Shown here: positions 22,974 to 34,145 of the stretch, piece after piece
How the letters are laid out: the number at the start of each line of letters is the position of its first letter
Numbering within the stretch: the first letter of the stretch is position 1
Assembly: GCF_009905375.1 (NCBI RefSeq)
Contig: NC_133652.1
Location: forward strand, 119,433,797-119,497,796
Direction of reading: 5' to 3'
Source of the DNA: Apium graveolens
Lineage: Eukaryota > Streptophyta > Magnoliopsida > Apiales > Apiaceae
DNA length: 64,000 nt
Notes under the pieces: generated by a model
Seen by the model: the letters and a program-made list of their open reading frames with translations, nothing else
The model's database searches: none
Told to the model about the DNA's origin: nothing
Program-made: the position numbers and the translations under genes

Positions 22974-24634
22974 TGAAAGGAATATGTCCTAAGTCCAATC
23001 ATGAATTAGGATTTAGGAATAACTTCCTGTGTAATCTGTTTTGATTTTATTAATATTAATAAAAGACTTGTTTTGTTTTTATTACGGGCTCTATCTATTT
23101 AAGTGTTTAAATAAGATATACCATAGTTTAGAGTAAAGCTTTTTATGGATTATGATGAGATCATAATAGTGAGACCTAAAAGATGATAACTCTAAACTTA
23201 AATAGTTCCTGATCATAGGATTAGTAACTGGTAATTAATAATCCGTAAAGATCGGTACATACTATGCTTGCTTCATTATGAAGGATGTCTGTTCTCATAG
23301 ACATTTGTGTGGTGACACTATAACTAGTATGTAGGTGCTTATTATAGAATAAGTTCACTGAACATGACTCGCATAGCTGAACAACTGATGGAGTACACTC
23401 ACGTGTCAGCAGTTGTTCATATAGTGATAGTTGTACAAGTATCCTTAGACTTGAGGTCATCATAGTCATCTTGTGTACACTGAACTATGCTTTGGTTTAG
23501 TTCTTAGTCTCCAGGGACAATTATTAGGGCTCTACTGGGTATAGGAATTTGTACACGAAGATAGTGTATGATCAATATAGGATCTACCCCATCCAGTGAA
23601 GAAAGCGAATGTTCAAGGCTGATCCACTTATGCTAGTTCAGGAATCTCTGGCCAGAGTGAATGAAATTAGAAAGGAGTTTCTAATTTGCATAGAACTACG
23701 CATAGTAAATGGTAAGCAAGTGATTAAATTAAATAGGCTTGACACGAGATCCATGCCTTGTATTTAATCGGGACATTGTAGGGTAGAAGGAGTTTATTGT
23801 ACGGTAACTATTCACTGAATAGGTTCTTGGTATTCTAAGCAGTGAATTCATATTATCCGGATAGTCGCGATATGCTGAGAAGTATCCCTCACGATGTAGA
23901 ATAAATGTGATTAATTAATTAATCATATTTAATAAATTAGAGAATTTATATAAATAATGATAAAATAGTTTTATTATTATTTATTTCTACTACCGGCTTA
24001 ATATTGAACCTACAGGGTCACACCATAAAAAGAGAATGATCTAATGGAGGAATTAATTAAAAATGGCTAATAATTATTTATCTGTGAAATAAATAATTAA
24101 TTGGTAAATTTAATAATTAATTAAATGAGATTTAATTGATTATAAATTAATTAAAAAAAGTTCTTAATATTATTAATTAAAGGATTTAATTTTTGGAAAT
24201 TAAATCAAGAGAGAGAATTATTTCTAAAGTGTTTAGAAAAAGGATTAATAATTAAAAGGTGTTTTAATTATTAATGAGAATAATAAATGGGATAATAATA
24301 ATAATATTTATGGGAAAATTTCAGCTGAAAATTTTGTCTATAAATATACTATTATAGACCCTATTTTTATTCGAACCCCAAAATCCCAAAAAGTTTGGAA
24401 AACCCATTTCTCTCCACCACCTTCCTCCTCCTTAACATCGTTTTCTTGGTGGATACTGGTGGAGTGCTTCACACTTGAGGAGCAACTGCTAAGGATCTCT
24501 GATCGTTGTCTCCGAATTATTTTAAAGGTTAGATTCGATCCCTCGAATTTTTATTCACGATTTATATGCTTTTATTTGGATTTTATATGTGTAAAAGTGT
24601 TTTGTCATGCCCCCGCTGCGATTAAAATCCAACA
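22974..24634 (+). repeat. 5' LTR of copia B
   Basis: 1661 bp from TGAAAGGAATATGTCC to AAAATCCAACA. It contains a TATAAATA box (24339-24346) and the TTCAGCTGAAAATTTT run just upstream. A near-palindromic AT block (GATTAATTAATTAATC) lies at 23910-23925. No gene inside. Confidence 0.92.
24339..24346 (+). promoter_or_regulatory. TATA box of copia B 5' LTR
   Basis: TATAAATA, at the same LTR position as 30646-30653 (B 3' LTR), 46184-46191 and 52788-52795 (C LTRs). Position in the last fifth of the LTR fits U3/R. Confidence 0.65.
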
Positions 24635-24635
24635 T

Positions 24636-24647
24636 TGGTATTAGAGC
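24636..24647 (+). other. Primer-binding site of copia B
   Basis: TGGTATTAGAGC begins one base after the LTR end; it has one mismatch to TGGTATCAGAGC, complement of the initiator tRNA-Met 3' end. Confidence 0.85.
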
Positions 24648-25070
24648 ATAGGTTGTATGCATATAGATCTGTGGTAAAAATTTCAGAATTTTATGTGCTT
24701 GTATGAATTAATTATGATTTTTACAAGTTATATCATAGATTAATTTTATCTGATGAGAAATCGTTTCTCAGAATAATTTTGAATGTTGATCTGGGTTCTT
24801 CAAGTGTTGTAGATCGTCTGGGTATTTTTTTCATAATTTTATGATGTATAGATTTTTTATTATGAATTTTTGAAGTTCTTGTAATTAAATTCGTAATTAA
24901 ATAATTATATATATATATATGAATTGTATGTATGTATATATCTGTCATCTGCATGTTGTGTTGTTTGTTGATTGCACGGTAAAGGTACAGACAAAGAAAC
25001 AGAAAAGTTGTCAGGCTCGTTTTCCGAGGTAACAGGCGGCGGCTGCTGTAATAGAAAAAAAAAGGGTGTC

Positions 25071-25205
25071 GCGCATTCCGGGAATGCGTTACACCCTGTG
25101 GCGCATTCACGGAATGCGTTACACCTTTTAATTAGTTAAAAGGGTTGTAACGCATCACCGGAATGCGTTACAGGGCTTGTAATGCGTTCCTGTAATGCGT
25201 TACAG
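25071..25205. repeat. Tandem hairpin array in copia B leader
   Basis: Four units, at 25071-25095, 25101-25125, 25149-25174 and 25180-25205. Each has a GCATTC or CGCATC arm, two or three bases, then GGAATGCGTTACA or a close variant. The arms of the first two are complementary, so each can fold into a hairpin followed by GCGTTACA. Confidence 0.8.
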
Positions 25206-25971
25206 CCTGACTGTTTATTTTAAAATTGATTTTCTGGGAGTTTCGTAACTCCGTTTTAGGCGTGCAATATACCGTTGGATTCATTTTTCCGAGACGGATC
25301 TAATGGAGTGATCAATTTTAGTTTATATAAAAGTTTTGAACTGTTTATATTTCCGAAAGTGTTTTAAAGTTGTTTTTAACTGTTTTAACTGCTTTTAAAT
25401 GCTTCATGTGATACATAGAGATGTATAATGCTTAGACTAATGTGCTAGATGATATAACATGTCTACCTTGATGTTTATTCATGTTTATATATGTGATATA
25501 TGCTTAGTTTATCATGCGATGATAGATTTAGATGAACTTAAATGAACATAAGGCGTTTGTTAGACAACCTAGTATAGTGAAATTGTTTCATAACCTTAAT
25601 AATAATATTATGAATACAATCATGAGATTCTTGTGTTTATGAAACACGTAATTGAATATGAATTTTCGATATGAGAGAAATGATGATTCTGTCAACAACA
25701 GATTTCTATATGTAAGAAAGGGTTATTAAGTGACGCCTCTTGACAATGCTCCACCCGATCTGGGAATCATCTTATTATTGATTATTGATTTGAAATATTT
25801 AATTTAAAAGGAAGAATCTCTTTATAATATGATTATGATTGTAACGTAATATAATCCCTCTAAAATTAAATAATATCAAGTAGTAATTGGCCAATGACAC
25901 AACGGGCTTGTGTCGGTCATAGCCTTCCAACATGATAGAAAAGTAGTTCTTATTTTTAAATCATTGTCGTT

Positions 25972-26271
25972 TCATGCCACAGCCGAGGGCTTTGATTTCG
26001 AAGTAAGAAATACTTGTCTATTATATAGAGATGTGTACATTGAATAAGAATCTAAAGGTCGTTACGTGCCACAGCCGTGGGCCTTTGGGGAATGATTCAA
26101 TTGTACGGAATGTTGGGTTAGACTTGACTTAGAATATTGAGTTTGTCGTGCCACAGCCATGACTCAATTATTCAAGAGGCTAAAGTTTGATTAGGGAATA
26201 ACATTAGATGTAATTGACAAGAGTTGTCTGCCTATTGAACATTACATGGCGTTTCGTGCCACAGCCGGGGT
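25972..26271 (+). repeat. CGTGCCACAGCCG spaced repeats (B)
   Basis: Copies at 25972, 26065, 26147 and 26255, at spacings of 93, 82 and 108 bases, followed by short G-rich tails. Counterparts in copia C lie at 47919, 48011, 48093 and 48201, slightly mutated. Confidence 0.85.
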
Positions 26272-26469
26272 TCTGTAATGGAATGTAGGATCCCTATTCC
26301 CACTAGCATTATAAATGCTTATTTTTCACGTAGGGGGTTGAATAAATTAGATAAACTAGTGGGAGCCACTTATGAATAAAGACCCGATTCATATAGTGTT
26401 TTAAAATGAAATCGAATATTTGCTAAGTGTTGTTATGTGTTTATCATTTACAGATTTACTTTGTACATT

Positions 26470-27732
26470 ATGTCTTCTGCACTATCACTCAGGAGCATAC
26501 TAGATGCTCACAAATTGACTGGTCCTAATTATGCTGACTTGCTTCGAAACTTGAGAATTGTTCTCAGGATTGAGAAGCTGGAATACGTGATTGACTCACC
26601 TAAGCCCAATGAACCTGCTAGTGATGCACATAATGATGAACATGTGGTGTATCGTAAGTGGATAGATGATGCAAATGTTGCTCAATGCATCATGCTAGCT
26701 TCCATGAACATTGAGCTACAGAAGCAACATGAGCATATGGATGCTCACACTATCCTAATGCATCTACAAGAGTTGTATGATGTGGCGGGGAGGATAGCTC
26801 GATATGAGATATCGAAGGAGCTGTTCGGTTGTAGGATGTCTGAGGGATCATCTGTGAATGACCATGTACTTAAGATGATCAATTTGATTGAATGTCTTGG
26901 ACAACTTGGTTTTGCCATGGATGGGGAGCTGAGCCAAGACTTGGTCTTGCAATCGCTTCCGAGTTCGTTCTCGCAGTTTGTTGTGAACTTTCACATGAAT
27001 AAGTTGGATGTCAGCCTGCCTGAACTCCACAACATGTTGAAGACTGCGGAATTGAATTTTCCCCCTAAGAAGAGTTCTGTTCTTCTAATTGGTGAAGGTT
27101 CCAATCCTAAGAAAAGGAAGAGGAACTCTTCCAAGAAGAAGAAAGTAGGTGAAGAAACGCCGGTTCCACCAAAAGCTGAAGACCCCAAGAGCAAAGTTGT
27201 TTGCTTTCACTGTAACAAGGTGGGGCACTGGAAGAGGAACTGCAAGGTTTACCTTGCAGAATTGAAGAAGAAGAAGGGTAGTGAGAATACCGCTTCTGAT
27301 TCAGGTATGTTCATGATAGAAGTGAATATGTCATTAAATCAAATTTCTACTTGGGTATTAGATACCGCCTGTGGTTCTCATATCTGTAATTTGTTGCAGG
27401 GACCAAGGAGAAGTAGGACTCTTGAGGAAGAGGAGGCGATTCTACTGATAGGAAATGGAGCAAGAGTTGCTGTTGAAGATGTAGAATCATTTCATTTACA
27501 TATGCCTATGGGCAAGACTATTGTTTTAAATGATTGTTATTTTGTTCCCTCGATTGTGAGGAATATTATTCCCATGTTATACTTGGCTGGATTTTCATTT
27601 ATTATTGAGAATAATGAATGTTCTATTCTTAGAGATAATATTCTTTATGGACGTGGTGCTTTAAATAATGGTCTGTATATATGTGACATAATTTACTTCA
27701 GATTGAACAAACTAATAAAAGAAAAGGGATGA
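26470..27732 (+). CDS. Copia B Gag-protease
   Basis: An intact 420-codon frame from MSSALSLRSILDAHKLTGPN; an in-frame ATG lies upstream at 26437, but the 26470 ATG matches the conserved start in copia C. Copia Gag core (RYEISKELFGCRMSEGSSV, LHNMLKTAELNFP) spans residues 15-210. A basic nucleocapsid patch (KKRKRNSSKKKK) lies near 215. The zinc knuckle CFHCNKVGHWKRNC is near 247, and the aspartic protease with active site LDTACGSHIC is near 297. It would form particles and cut the polyprotein. The frame ends in a stop at 27730-27732 after a frame change, before the lost pre-integrase domain. This is the least damaged coding unit of the window. Confidence 0.85.
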   Translation: MSSALSLRSILDAHKLTGPNYADLLRNLRIVLRIEKLEYVIDSPKPNEPASDAHNDEHVVYRKWIDDANVAQCIMLASMNIELQKQHEHMDAHTILMHLQELYDVAGRIARYEISKELFGCRMSEGSSVNDHVLKMINLIECLGQLGFAMDGELSQDLVLQSLPSSFSQFVVNFHMNKLDVSLPELHNMLKTAELNFPPKKSSVLLIGEGSNPKKRKRNSSKKKKVGEETPVPPKAEDPKSKVVCFHCNKVGHWKRNCKVYLAELKKKKGSENTASDSGMFMIEVNMSLNQISTWVLDTACGSHICNLLQGPRRSRTLEEEEAILLIGNGARVAVEDVESFHLHMPMGKTIVLNDCYFVPSIVRNIIPMLYLAGFSFIIENNECSILRDNILYGRGALNNGLYICDIIYFRLNKLIKEKG

Positions 27733-28620
27733 TGAAAATCTCACTTCATAGTGGCATTGCAGTCTCCATTTAGTAGACATGGAGAGAGGACTGCAAATTT
27801 GCTAGGAATGGTACACACAGATGTATGTGGACCAATGTCTAAGCAAGCCATGGGTGGATTTTCATACTTCATGACTTTCATAGATGATAGATCTAGATTC
27901 GGATATGTGTTTGATGAAACACAAGTCTGAGGCCTTTGAAAAGTTCAAAGAATATAAGTATGAAGTGGAGAAACAAGCCAAACATAGTATTATAATTCTT
28001 CGATTAGATCGAGGTGGTGAATACTTTAATGGAGTGTTTCTAGATTATCTCAAAGTAAATGGTATAGTCTCCCAGTGGACTCCTCCAGATTGGTATCTGA
28101 AAGGAGAAATCGAACTTTGTTAGACATAGTTCGGTCCATGATGAGCTATGCAAATCTTCCAGTATTCCTATAGGGTTATGCATTGGAAACCTCAGCATAT
28201 TTACTGAATAAGGTGCCTTCCAAAATCTGTTCCTCAAACTTCGTATGAGATATGGAAAGAATGGAAACCGAGTCTTAAACACGTAAAGATTTGGGGATGT
28301 CCAGCTTATGTCAAGAAAGTTGACCCAGATAAGCTGGAATATCGATCCGTAAAATGTAGTTTTGTGGGATATCCTAAAGAGACTTCAGGATATTACTTTT
28401 GCACCGATCATCGGGTGTTTATCTCCAGACATGCCACCTTCTTGGAAAAGGAGTTTATCCATGAAGGAAATAGTGGGAGTAAAATTGAACTTGATGAAGT
28501 TCAAGAAGCATAAACTACTACAGATCGAGTGGAAACACCTGTTCTGACTGAACAACCTTTTGTGGAACAGCCCATTCATAGAACAGGGAGAGTGTCTCGC
28601 CAACCTGAGAGGTAATGTGG
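27733..28620 (+). pseudogene. Copia B integrase remnant
   Basis: The zinc-binding pre-integrase segment is deleted (about 125 bases compared with C 49050-49175). Core pieces remain: VHTDVCGPMSKQAMGGFSYF with the first catalytic Asp, FIDDRSRFGYV and then a frame change. Next come FKEYKYEVEKQAKHS, LRLDRGGEYFNG, then QWTPPDWYLKGEIELC, where the PQLNGVSER segment with the catalytic Glu is lost or altered. C-terminal pieces follow near 28290-28500. Not functional. Confidence 0.8.
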
Positions 28621-29260
28621 CCTTGTCATTAAGAATGACAATGAGTTGTCGATCATTGATGATGACGACCCTGTGACCTATAATGAGGCTATGAGTAGTG
28701 TTGACTCAGAGAAATGGCATAGTGCCATGAAATCCAGAATGGAATCTATGTATATGGTATACAAAAGATAGATTATAGCAGATGGCCAGGTGGAGACCTA
28801 TAAGGCCAGACTTGTGGCAAAAGGATTCAAACAAAGGCAATGGATTGACTTTGATGAAACCTTTTACCTGTAGCCCTGTTAAAATCAGTTAGGATTTTGC
28901 TTGCGATTGCTGCTTACTACGACTATGAGATCTGGCATATAGCCAGATGGTTTTCTTTCCGAGGGAAATGAAAACCTAGTGTGTAAGCTACTGCGAACCA
29001 TATGTGGTTTAAAGCAAGCTTCTCGTAGATGGAATATCCATTTTGATGAAACAATCAAAGAGTTTGATTTTATCAATAACGTAGATGAACCATGCGTCTA
29101 CAAAAGGGTTAGTGGGAGTGCGGTAACATTTCTTATATTGTATTGAATTAGAGTTGACACACATAACAACATAGCAGACCCACTCACAAAGATACTTTAT
29201 GAAAGTCACTATGATCGTCATAAAGACAAGATGGGTATTAGATACCAGAGTGATTGGCTT
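28621..29260 (+). pseudogene. Copia B reverse transcriptase remnant
   Basis: RT entry text (DDDPVTYNEAMSSVDSEKWH) leads into a deletion near 28755. [19 protein letters not shown] follows, with a frame change. A second deletion lies near 28939, where QMDVK-type sequence is missing. Then comes [20 protein letters not shown] to about 29148, where everything from the YVDD active site through most of RNase H is gone. The frame resumes as NNIADPLTK near 29163. The final conserved stretch runs to the polypurine tract. RT active site absent. Confidence 0.82.
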
Positions 29261-29261
29261 T

Positions 29262-29277
29262 AGTACAAGTGGGAGAT
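29262..29277 (+). other. Polypurine tract of copia B
   Basis: AGTACAAGTGGGAGAT immediately before the 3' LTR, identical to copia C at 51401-51416. Confidence 0.9.
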
Positions 29278-30941
29278 TGAAAGGAATATGTCCTAAGTCC
29301 AATCATGAATTAGGATTTAGGAATAAATTCCTGTGTAATCTGTTTTGATTTCATTAATATTAATAAAAGACTTGTTTTGTTTTTATTACAGGCTCTATCT
29401 ATTTAAGTGTTTAAATAAGATATACCATAGTTTAGAGTAAAGCATTTTATGGATTATGATGAGATCATAATAGTGAGACCTAAAAGATGATAACTCTAAA
29501 CTTAAATAGTTCCTGATCATAGGATTACTAACTGGTAATTAATAATCCGCAAAGATCGGTACATACTATGCTTGCTTCATTATTAAGGATGTCTGTTCTC
29601 ATAGACATTTGTGTGGTGACACTATAGCTAGTATGTAGGTGCTTATTATAGAATAAGTTCATTGAACAAGACTTGCACAGCTGAACAACTGATGAAGTTC
29701 ACTCACGTGTCAGCAGTTGTTCACATAGTGATAGTTGTACAAGTATCCTTAGACTTGAGGTCATCATAGTCATCTTGTGTACACTGAACTATGCTTTGGT
29801 TTAGTTCTTAGTCTCCAAGGACAATTATAAGGGCTCTACTGGGTATAGGAATTTGTACACGAAGATAGTGTATGATCAATATAGGATCTACCCCTTCCAG
29901 TGAAGGAAGCGAATGTTCAAGGCTGATCCACTTATGCTAGTTCAGGAATCTCTGGCCAGAGTGAATGAAATTAGAAAGGAGTTTCTAATTTGCATAGAAC
30001 TACGCATAGTAAATGGTAAGCAAGTGATTAAATTAGATAGGCTCGACACGAGATCCATGCCTTGTATTTAATCGGGACATTGTAGGGTAGAAGGAGTTTA
30101 TTGTACGGTAACTATTCACTGAATAGGTTCTTGGTATTCTAAGCAGTGAATTCATATTATCCGGATAGTCGCGATATGCTGAGAAGTATCCCTCACGATG
30201 TAGAATAAATATGATTAATTAATTAATCATATTTAATAAATTAGAGAATTTATATAAATAATGATAAAATAGTTTTATTATTATTTATTTCTACTACCGG
30301 CTTAATATTGAACCTACAGGGTCACACCATAAAAAGAGAATGATTTAATGGTGGAGGAATTAATTAATAATGGCTAATAATTATTTATTTGTGAAATAAA
30401 TAATTAATTGGCAAATTTAATAATTAATTAAATGAGATTTAATTGATTATAAATTAATTAAGAAAAGTTCTTAATATTATTAATTAAAGGATTTAATTTT
30501 TGGAAATTAAATCAAGAGAGAGAATTATTTCTAAAGTGTTTAGAAAAAGGATTAATAATTAAAAGGTGTTTTAATTATTAATGAGAATAATAAATGGGAT
30601 AATAATAATAATATTTATGGGAAAATTTCAGCTGAAAATTTTGCCTATAAATATACTATTATAGACCCTATTTTTATTCGAACCCCAAAAACCCAAAAAG
30701 TTTGGAAAACCCAATTCTCTCCACCTCCTTCCTCCTCCTTAACATTGTTTTCTTAGTGGATACTGGTGGAGTGCTTCACACTTGAGGAGCAACTGCTAAG
30801 GATCTCTGATCGTTGTCTCCGAATTATTTTAAAGGTTAGATTCGATCCCTCGAATTTTTATTCATGATTTATATGCTTTTATTTGAATTTTATATGTGTA
30901 AAAGTGTTTTGCCATGCCCCCACTGCGATTAAAATCCAACA
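29278..30941 (+). repeat. 3' LTR of copia B
   Basis: 1664 bp from TGAAAGGAATATGTCC to AAAATCCAACA, a near copy of 22974-24634 with scattered base changes and small indels (for example a GTGGAGGA insertion near 30353). TATAAATA at 30646-30653. Confidence 0.92.
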
Positions 30942-30946
30942 CAACC
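30942..30946. repeat. Target site duplication (right) of copia B
   Basis: CAACC, partner of 22969-22973. Confidence 0.92.
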
Positions 30947-33900
30947 ATCTGAACCTCACCCTTCAGTACCTACCACCACTACACAAGCACCTCAAACTTC
31001 TCAACCACAACCAAAATCTACCATCAGGACATCTTTCAAACCATCAACTCAATAATCTAAACCTGAATCATCAGTACATACCATCAGATCTTCATCTTTC
31101 GGGCGAAAGAGGATAAAGTCTATTCCCCAACCTCCTCAAAAGAGAAGGAAAATGATTCTCAGGGATAAATCTGACAGTGAAGAGGAAGCACAGGTTCATG
31201 CTTCAGAACCTGTGACAGTTGAAGCTGAGAATGTTACTTCTCAGAAAGAAACTTCATCTCAAAGTTCTGATATTTGAAGAGGAAATCTGTAAGTTCTGAT
31301 GCTGCAATAGCAACTCCTTCATTGGCATGGAGATTGAAGAAAATGAGGGCAAAGAGGTATAATGCTAAATCTCCATCTGAAGATACTGCAGAAGATGAGG
31401 AAAGGGATCATGAATCTCTGATCTCAAACGAGCCAATTATAATTGAATCTCTGCCGCCTCTAGCTAAAGACCAAGACACTGTTCTTGATACAGTGGTTAC
31501 ACATCCAGTCTCTCCTCATCATGAAGATATTACAGTTGAAGATTCAGGATTAAGTCCTGAAATTGATATCACTAGGCTGCACATTCCAACTGTTCTTTAT
31601 TTGGAAGCTCCTACAGAAGCTCAGCAATCTCCAGTTCAATCTCCAATCTTAAATGCTGAGATACCAACTCCACCTATTTCTCCAAAGCATGCTGAAATTC
31701 CTACAGTAGATGAGGTTATTCCTGAATCTCCAGTTGCCTCACACACTGTTGTTCTTCCAGAACATAATGAATCTTCTTCAAGTTCTGAAGACAGTGTTTC
31801 TATTGAGACTCCAGTTCCCATTCTGGGAAAGGAAGCACTGGTAAAGAATTTTATTGAGCAGGATGTACTATACCCGGGAGGATACTCGCAGGGGAGTTGA
31901 GTGGACCAAGAAGTGGAATGATTCTGATTTCATTCCAAGCTCTAACATTCTGACAGAGCATGTGTCAAAAGCTGATGAGTTATTTTCAAATTCTGATTTC
32001 AAGACACAGCTCAAGATTACTGCTCTCTCTACCAAGCATCTTCAAGGTCTACACTGTTCAACTCAAGAAAAGGTTGACCAACTTCTGGAAAAGGCTGAAA
32101 AGCTAGATATGGAAGCCAAGCTTGATAAAAAGAGGTTTATCAAACCTATTTCTGAGAAAGTAGAAGCAATTGAGAAAATTCAAGAGAAGCAACATGCCCA
32201 AATTACTGAGGTTCTGGCAAATCAAGCTTCTCAACAGGCTCAATTGAATGAAATTCAAACTTCAGTAGAACTTCTTCTCTCACTCCTTCTATCTGATGAT
32301 GCCAAAAAGGGGGAGAAGATAGTTAAGTCCAAATGCTCAGATGATCAAATACTGAAGAAGACAGATGATGAAACTGATGACCAGGGAAACCCTAGTCAGG
32401 GTAGAGGTCAAGCTCAGAGTAAAAAAAAGCAGCAAAAGTGAAACTAAACTCTGATGCAAGCAAATTTTTTACTCAAAAGAAGACAAGCTCTGAAGCTGCT
32501 CAAACTGAAAATCTGATAGCAAGTACTGATATTCAAAATCTGAGATCAAGTTCTAATGAGCAAAGTCTAACAAAGCCTGATGTTCTGATACAAGGTGGAA
32601 GTCAAGATTCTCAAAAGTTCATGCAAACTCTGAAGCTCAAGGGAAAGCAGACTACTGTCTACTACAAGGATCCCAAGATTCAGACACTTGATGAAGAAAT
32701 TTCTAGAAGATTGTTTCTGAAACATAATCCAGAAATGGATTTAGATAATCTCAAGGAGGAAGAAGCTAGATTTAAAGTTGAAAAGACAAATCTAAAGCCA
32801 AAAGCTTCTGTTGCAAAGAAACCTCCAAGGTCTAAGCAGAAAGGCATTGTGATCAAAGAGAAGACAATTTCTGAGGCATCAAAGCCCAAAACAAGATCAC
32901 AATCTGAGATTGATCCTAAATGGAAAGGAAAGGAAAAGTTTGTTGAACCTACAAAGTTTTAAAAGAGGAAAATACCTTCAGTTGTGATAGATCATGTCTA
33001 TCAAACTACAATTCATGATGATGATACTCTGACTGAAGAAGATGTTCAAACTCTGAAAAGAAAGAAGATTTATGAAGAATCAAAGACAACCTCTAACAAA
33101 GCTCAAGTTGTTCAGAGTGAAGAACAGCAAGCAAAAACAAAAGCAGCAAGTTCTGATAAAGTCAAGAAGTCAACTTCTGACAGTGCTCAAGTTGATTTAG
33201 AAAAAATGGAAGTAGCTGATAAAAAGAAACTCCCGTGGAAAAATGTCAAACCATCAGATCCAAAGAAAAGCCAATTGCTGTCTGATTTCATGTCTATTGG
33301 GTTAAATGCTAGAGAACTAAGAGACAGGGCTGGACTAGGTTCTGATGAAGCTAAAATCAAAATAGGACTTGAAGTTGCTACAAGAGATCCATTTTTACTA
33401 ACTGACAAACCTCTTGAAGATGTTACTCAGAAACACCTTAACAAGGATATCTCTGTTCAAGTGGTACTGGATGCTCATGATAAGCACAACATCAAAGAAA
33501 ATCTGATTCTATTTCTTGAAGATGGAAGGACAAATCAGATGTTAGAATTAGATGTACTGAACAAAACTCTGAAAGGACTTCAATTCTTTCATTACCTTTT
33601 ATAGGTAAAGTATAATATTACCAGGAGATGGTCAAATTTCATACTGAAGACCATCAGAGATAAAGCAAGAATTTCTGGTTCAAGATTTACAGAATTCATT
33701 CCATGTATTGTTGAAGATGATGGAAGTTAAATTCCTATGAAGAAGGATTCTGCTAAGCTTGAGGTAATACTGAAAGAAATGTCTATGCTACAATGAAGAA
33801 TCTTCTCATCCTAGGGTAATAAGACTGGACAATAGTTTAGAAAGAAACCATATCTCTGCTTTAAGGACTGCAATCTATCAGATTGGGAGTCAGAATGAAG

Positions 33901-34007
33901 AGATGAAGCAAGTCAAGACTACACTCTCTCAGGTCCTGAGGATTAAAGAAGAAAAGCTGATATCACACTTTGTTAAGAATCATTATGGATTCAGATTGAC
34001 TCAGTGA
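30947..34007 (+). pseudogene. Sirevirus A ORF3, C-terminal part
   Basis: The ORF3 frame resumes after copia B (EPHPSVPTTTTQAP) and stays readable for about 3 kb, through stops at 31053 and about 31276 and frame changes near 31272, 31860 and 32435. Most is low complexity: P/T/Q-rich, then E/S/D-rich (ESSSSSEDSVSIETPVPILG). Lysine-rich, helix-prone segments follow (QEKVDQLLEKAEKLDMEAKL; EAIEKIQEKQHAQITEVLAN), and a final helical piece, RTAIYQIGSQNEEMKQVKTT, ends near 34007. With the first part, ORF3 spans about 3.9 kb, some 1300 codons, unusually large for an extra ORF. No membrane segment seen. The TTCTGAT motif is frequent in it. Confidence 0.7.
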
Positions 34008-34130
34008 GATTGGTAAAAGCTACAAGGACTGTAAGTTATAGTTAGTTATTCATATAAATTCTTTATGCATTTGAACTTAAATGTTTTTGACATCATCAAA
34101 TCTATTAACTTGTATATTTTGCATAATTTA

Positions 34131-34145
34131 CAAGTTGGGGGAGAT
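34131..34145 (+). other. Polypurine tract of Sirevirus A
   Basis: CAAGTTGGGGGAGAT directly precedes the LTR start TGTTAG. Confidence 0.85.

Larger units (their letters stand above)
24648..26469 (+). other. Long leader of copia B
   Basis: A 1.8-kb non-coding leader. It holds a tandem hairpin array (25071-25205) not found at the matching place in C, and four spaced CGTGCCACAGCCG repeats (25972-26271) that C shares. Its second half aligns with C 47420-48415. It presumably carries packaging and dimerisation signals. Confidence 0.7.
22974..30941 (+). mobile_element. Ty1/copia element B, internally deleted
   Basis: Complete boundaries: 5' LTR 22974-24634, 3' LTR 29278-30941, 5-bp target duplication CAACC on both sides, primer-binding site, leader, gag-protease, wrecked pol and polypurine tract. 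The LTRs differ only at scattered positions, so the insertion is fairly young. Yet pol lacks the pre-integrase segment, part of RT and most of RT-RNase H. It belongs to the same family as copia C. It probably moved using proteins from another copy. Confidence 0.92.

Noticed and set aside
24733..25110. Minus-strand 125-codon frame in copia B leader
   Set aside because: Repetitive I/Y/H-rich text from AT-rich DNA overlapping the hairpin array; not kept in copia C.
25071..25205. Hairpin repeats considered as a CRISPR-like array
   Set aside because: Units are unevenly spaced, self-complementary, without unique spacers, and in a plant retrotransposon leader.
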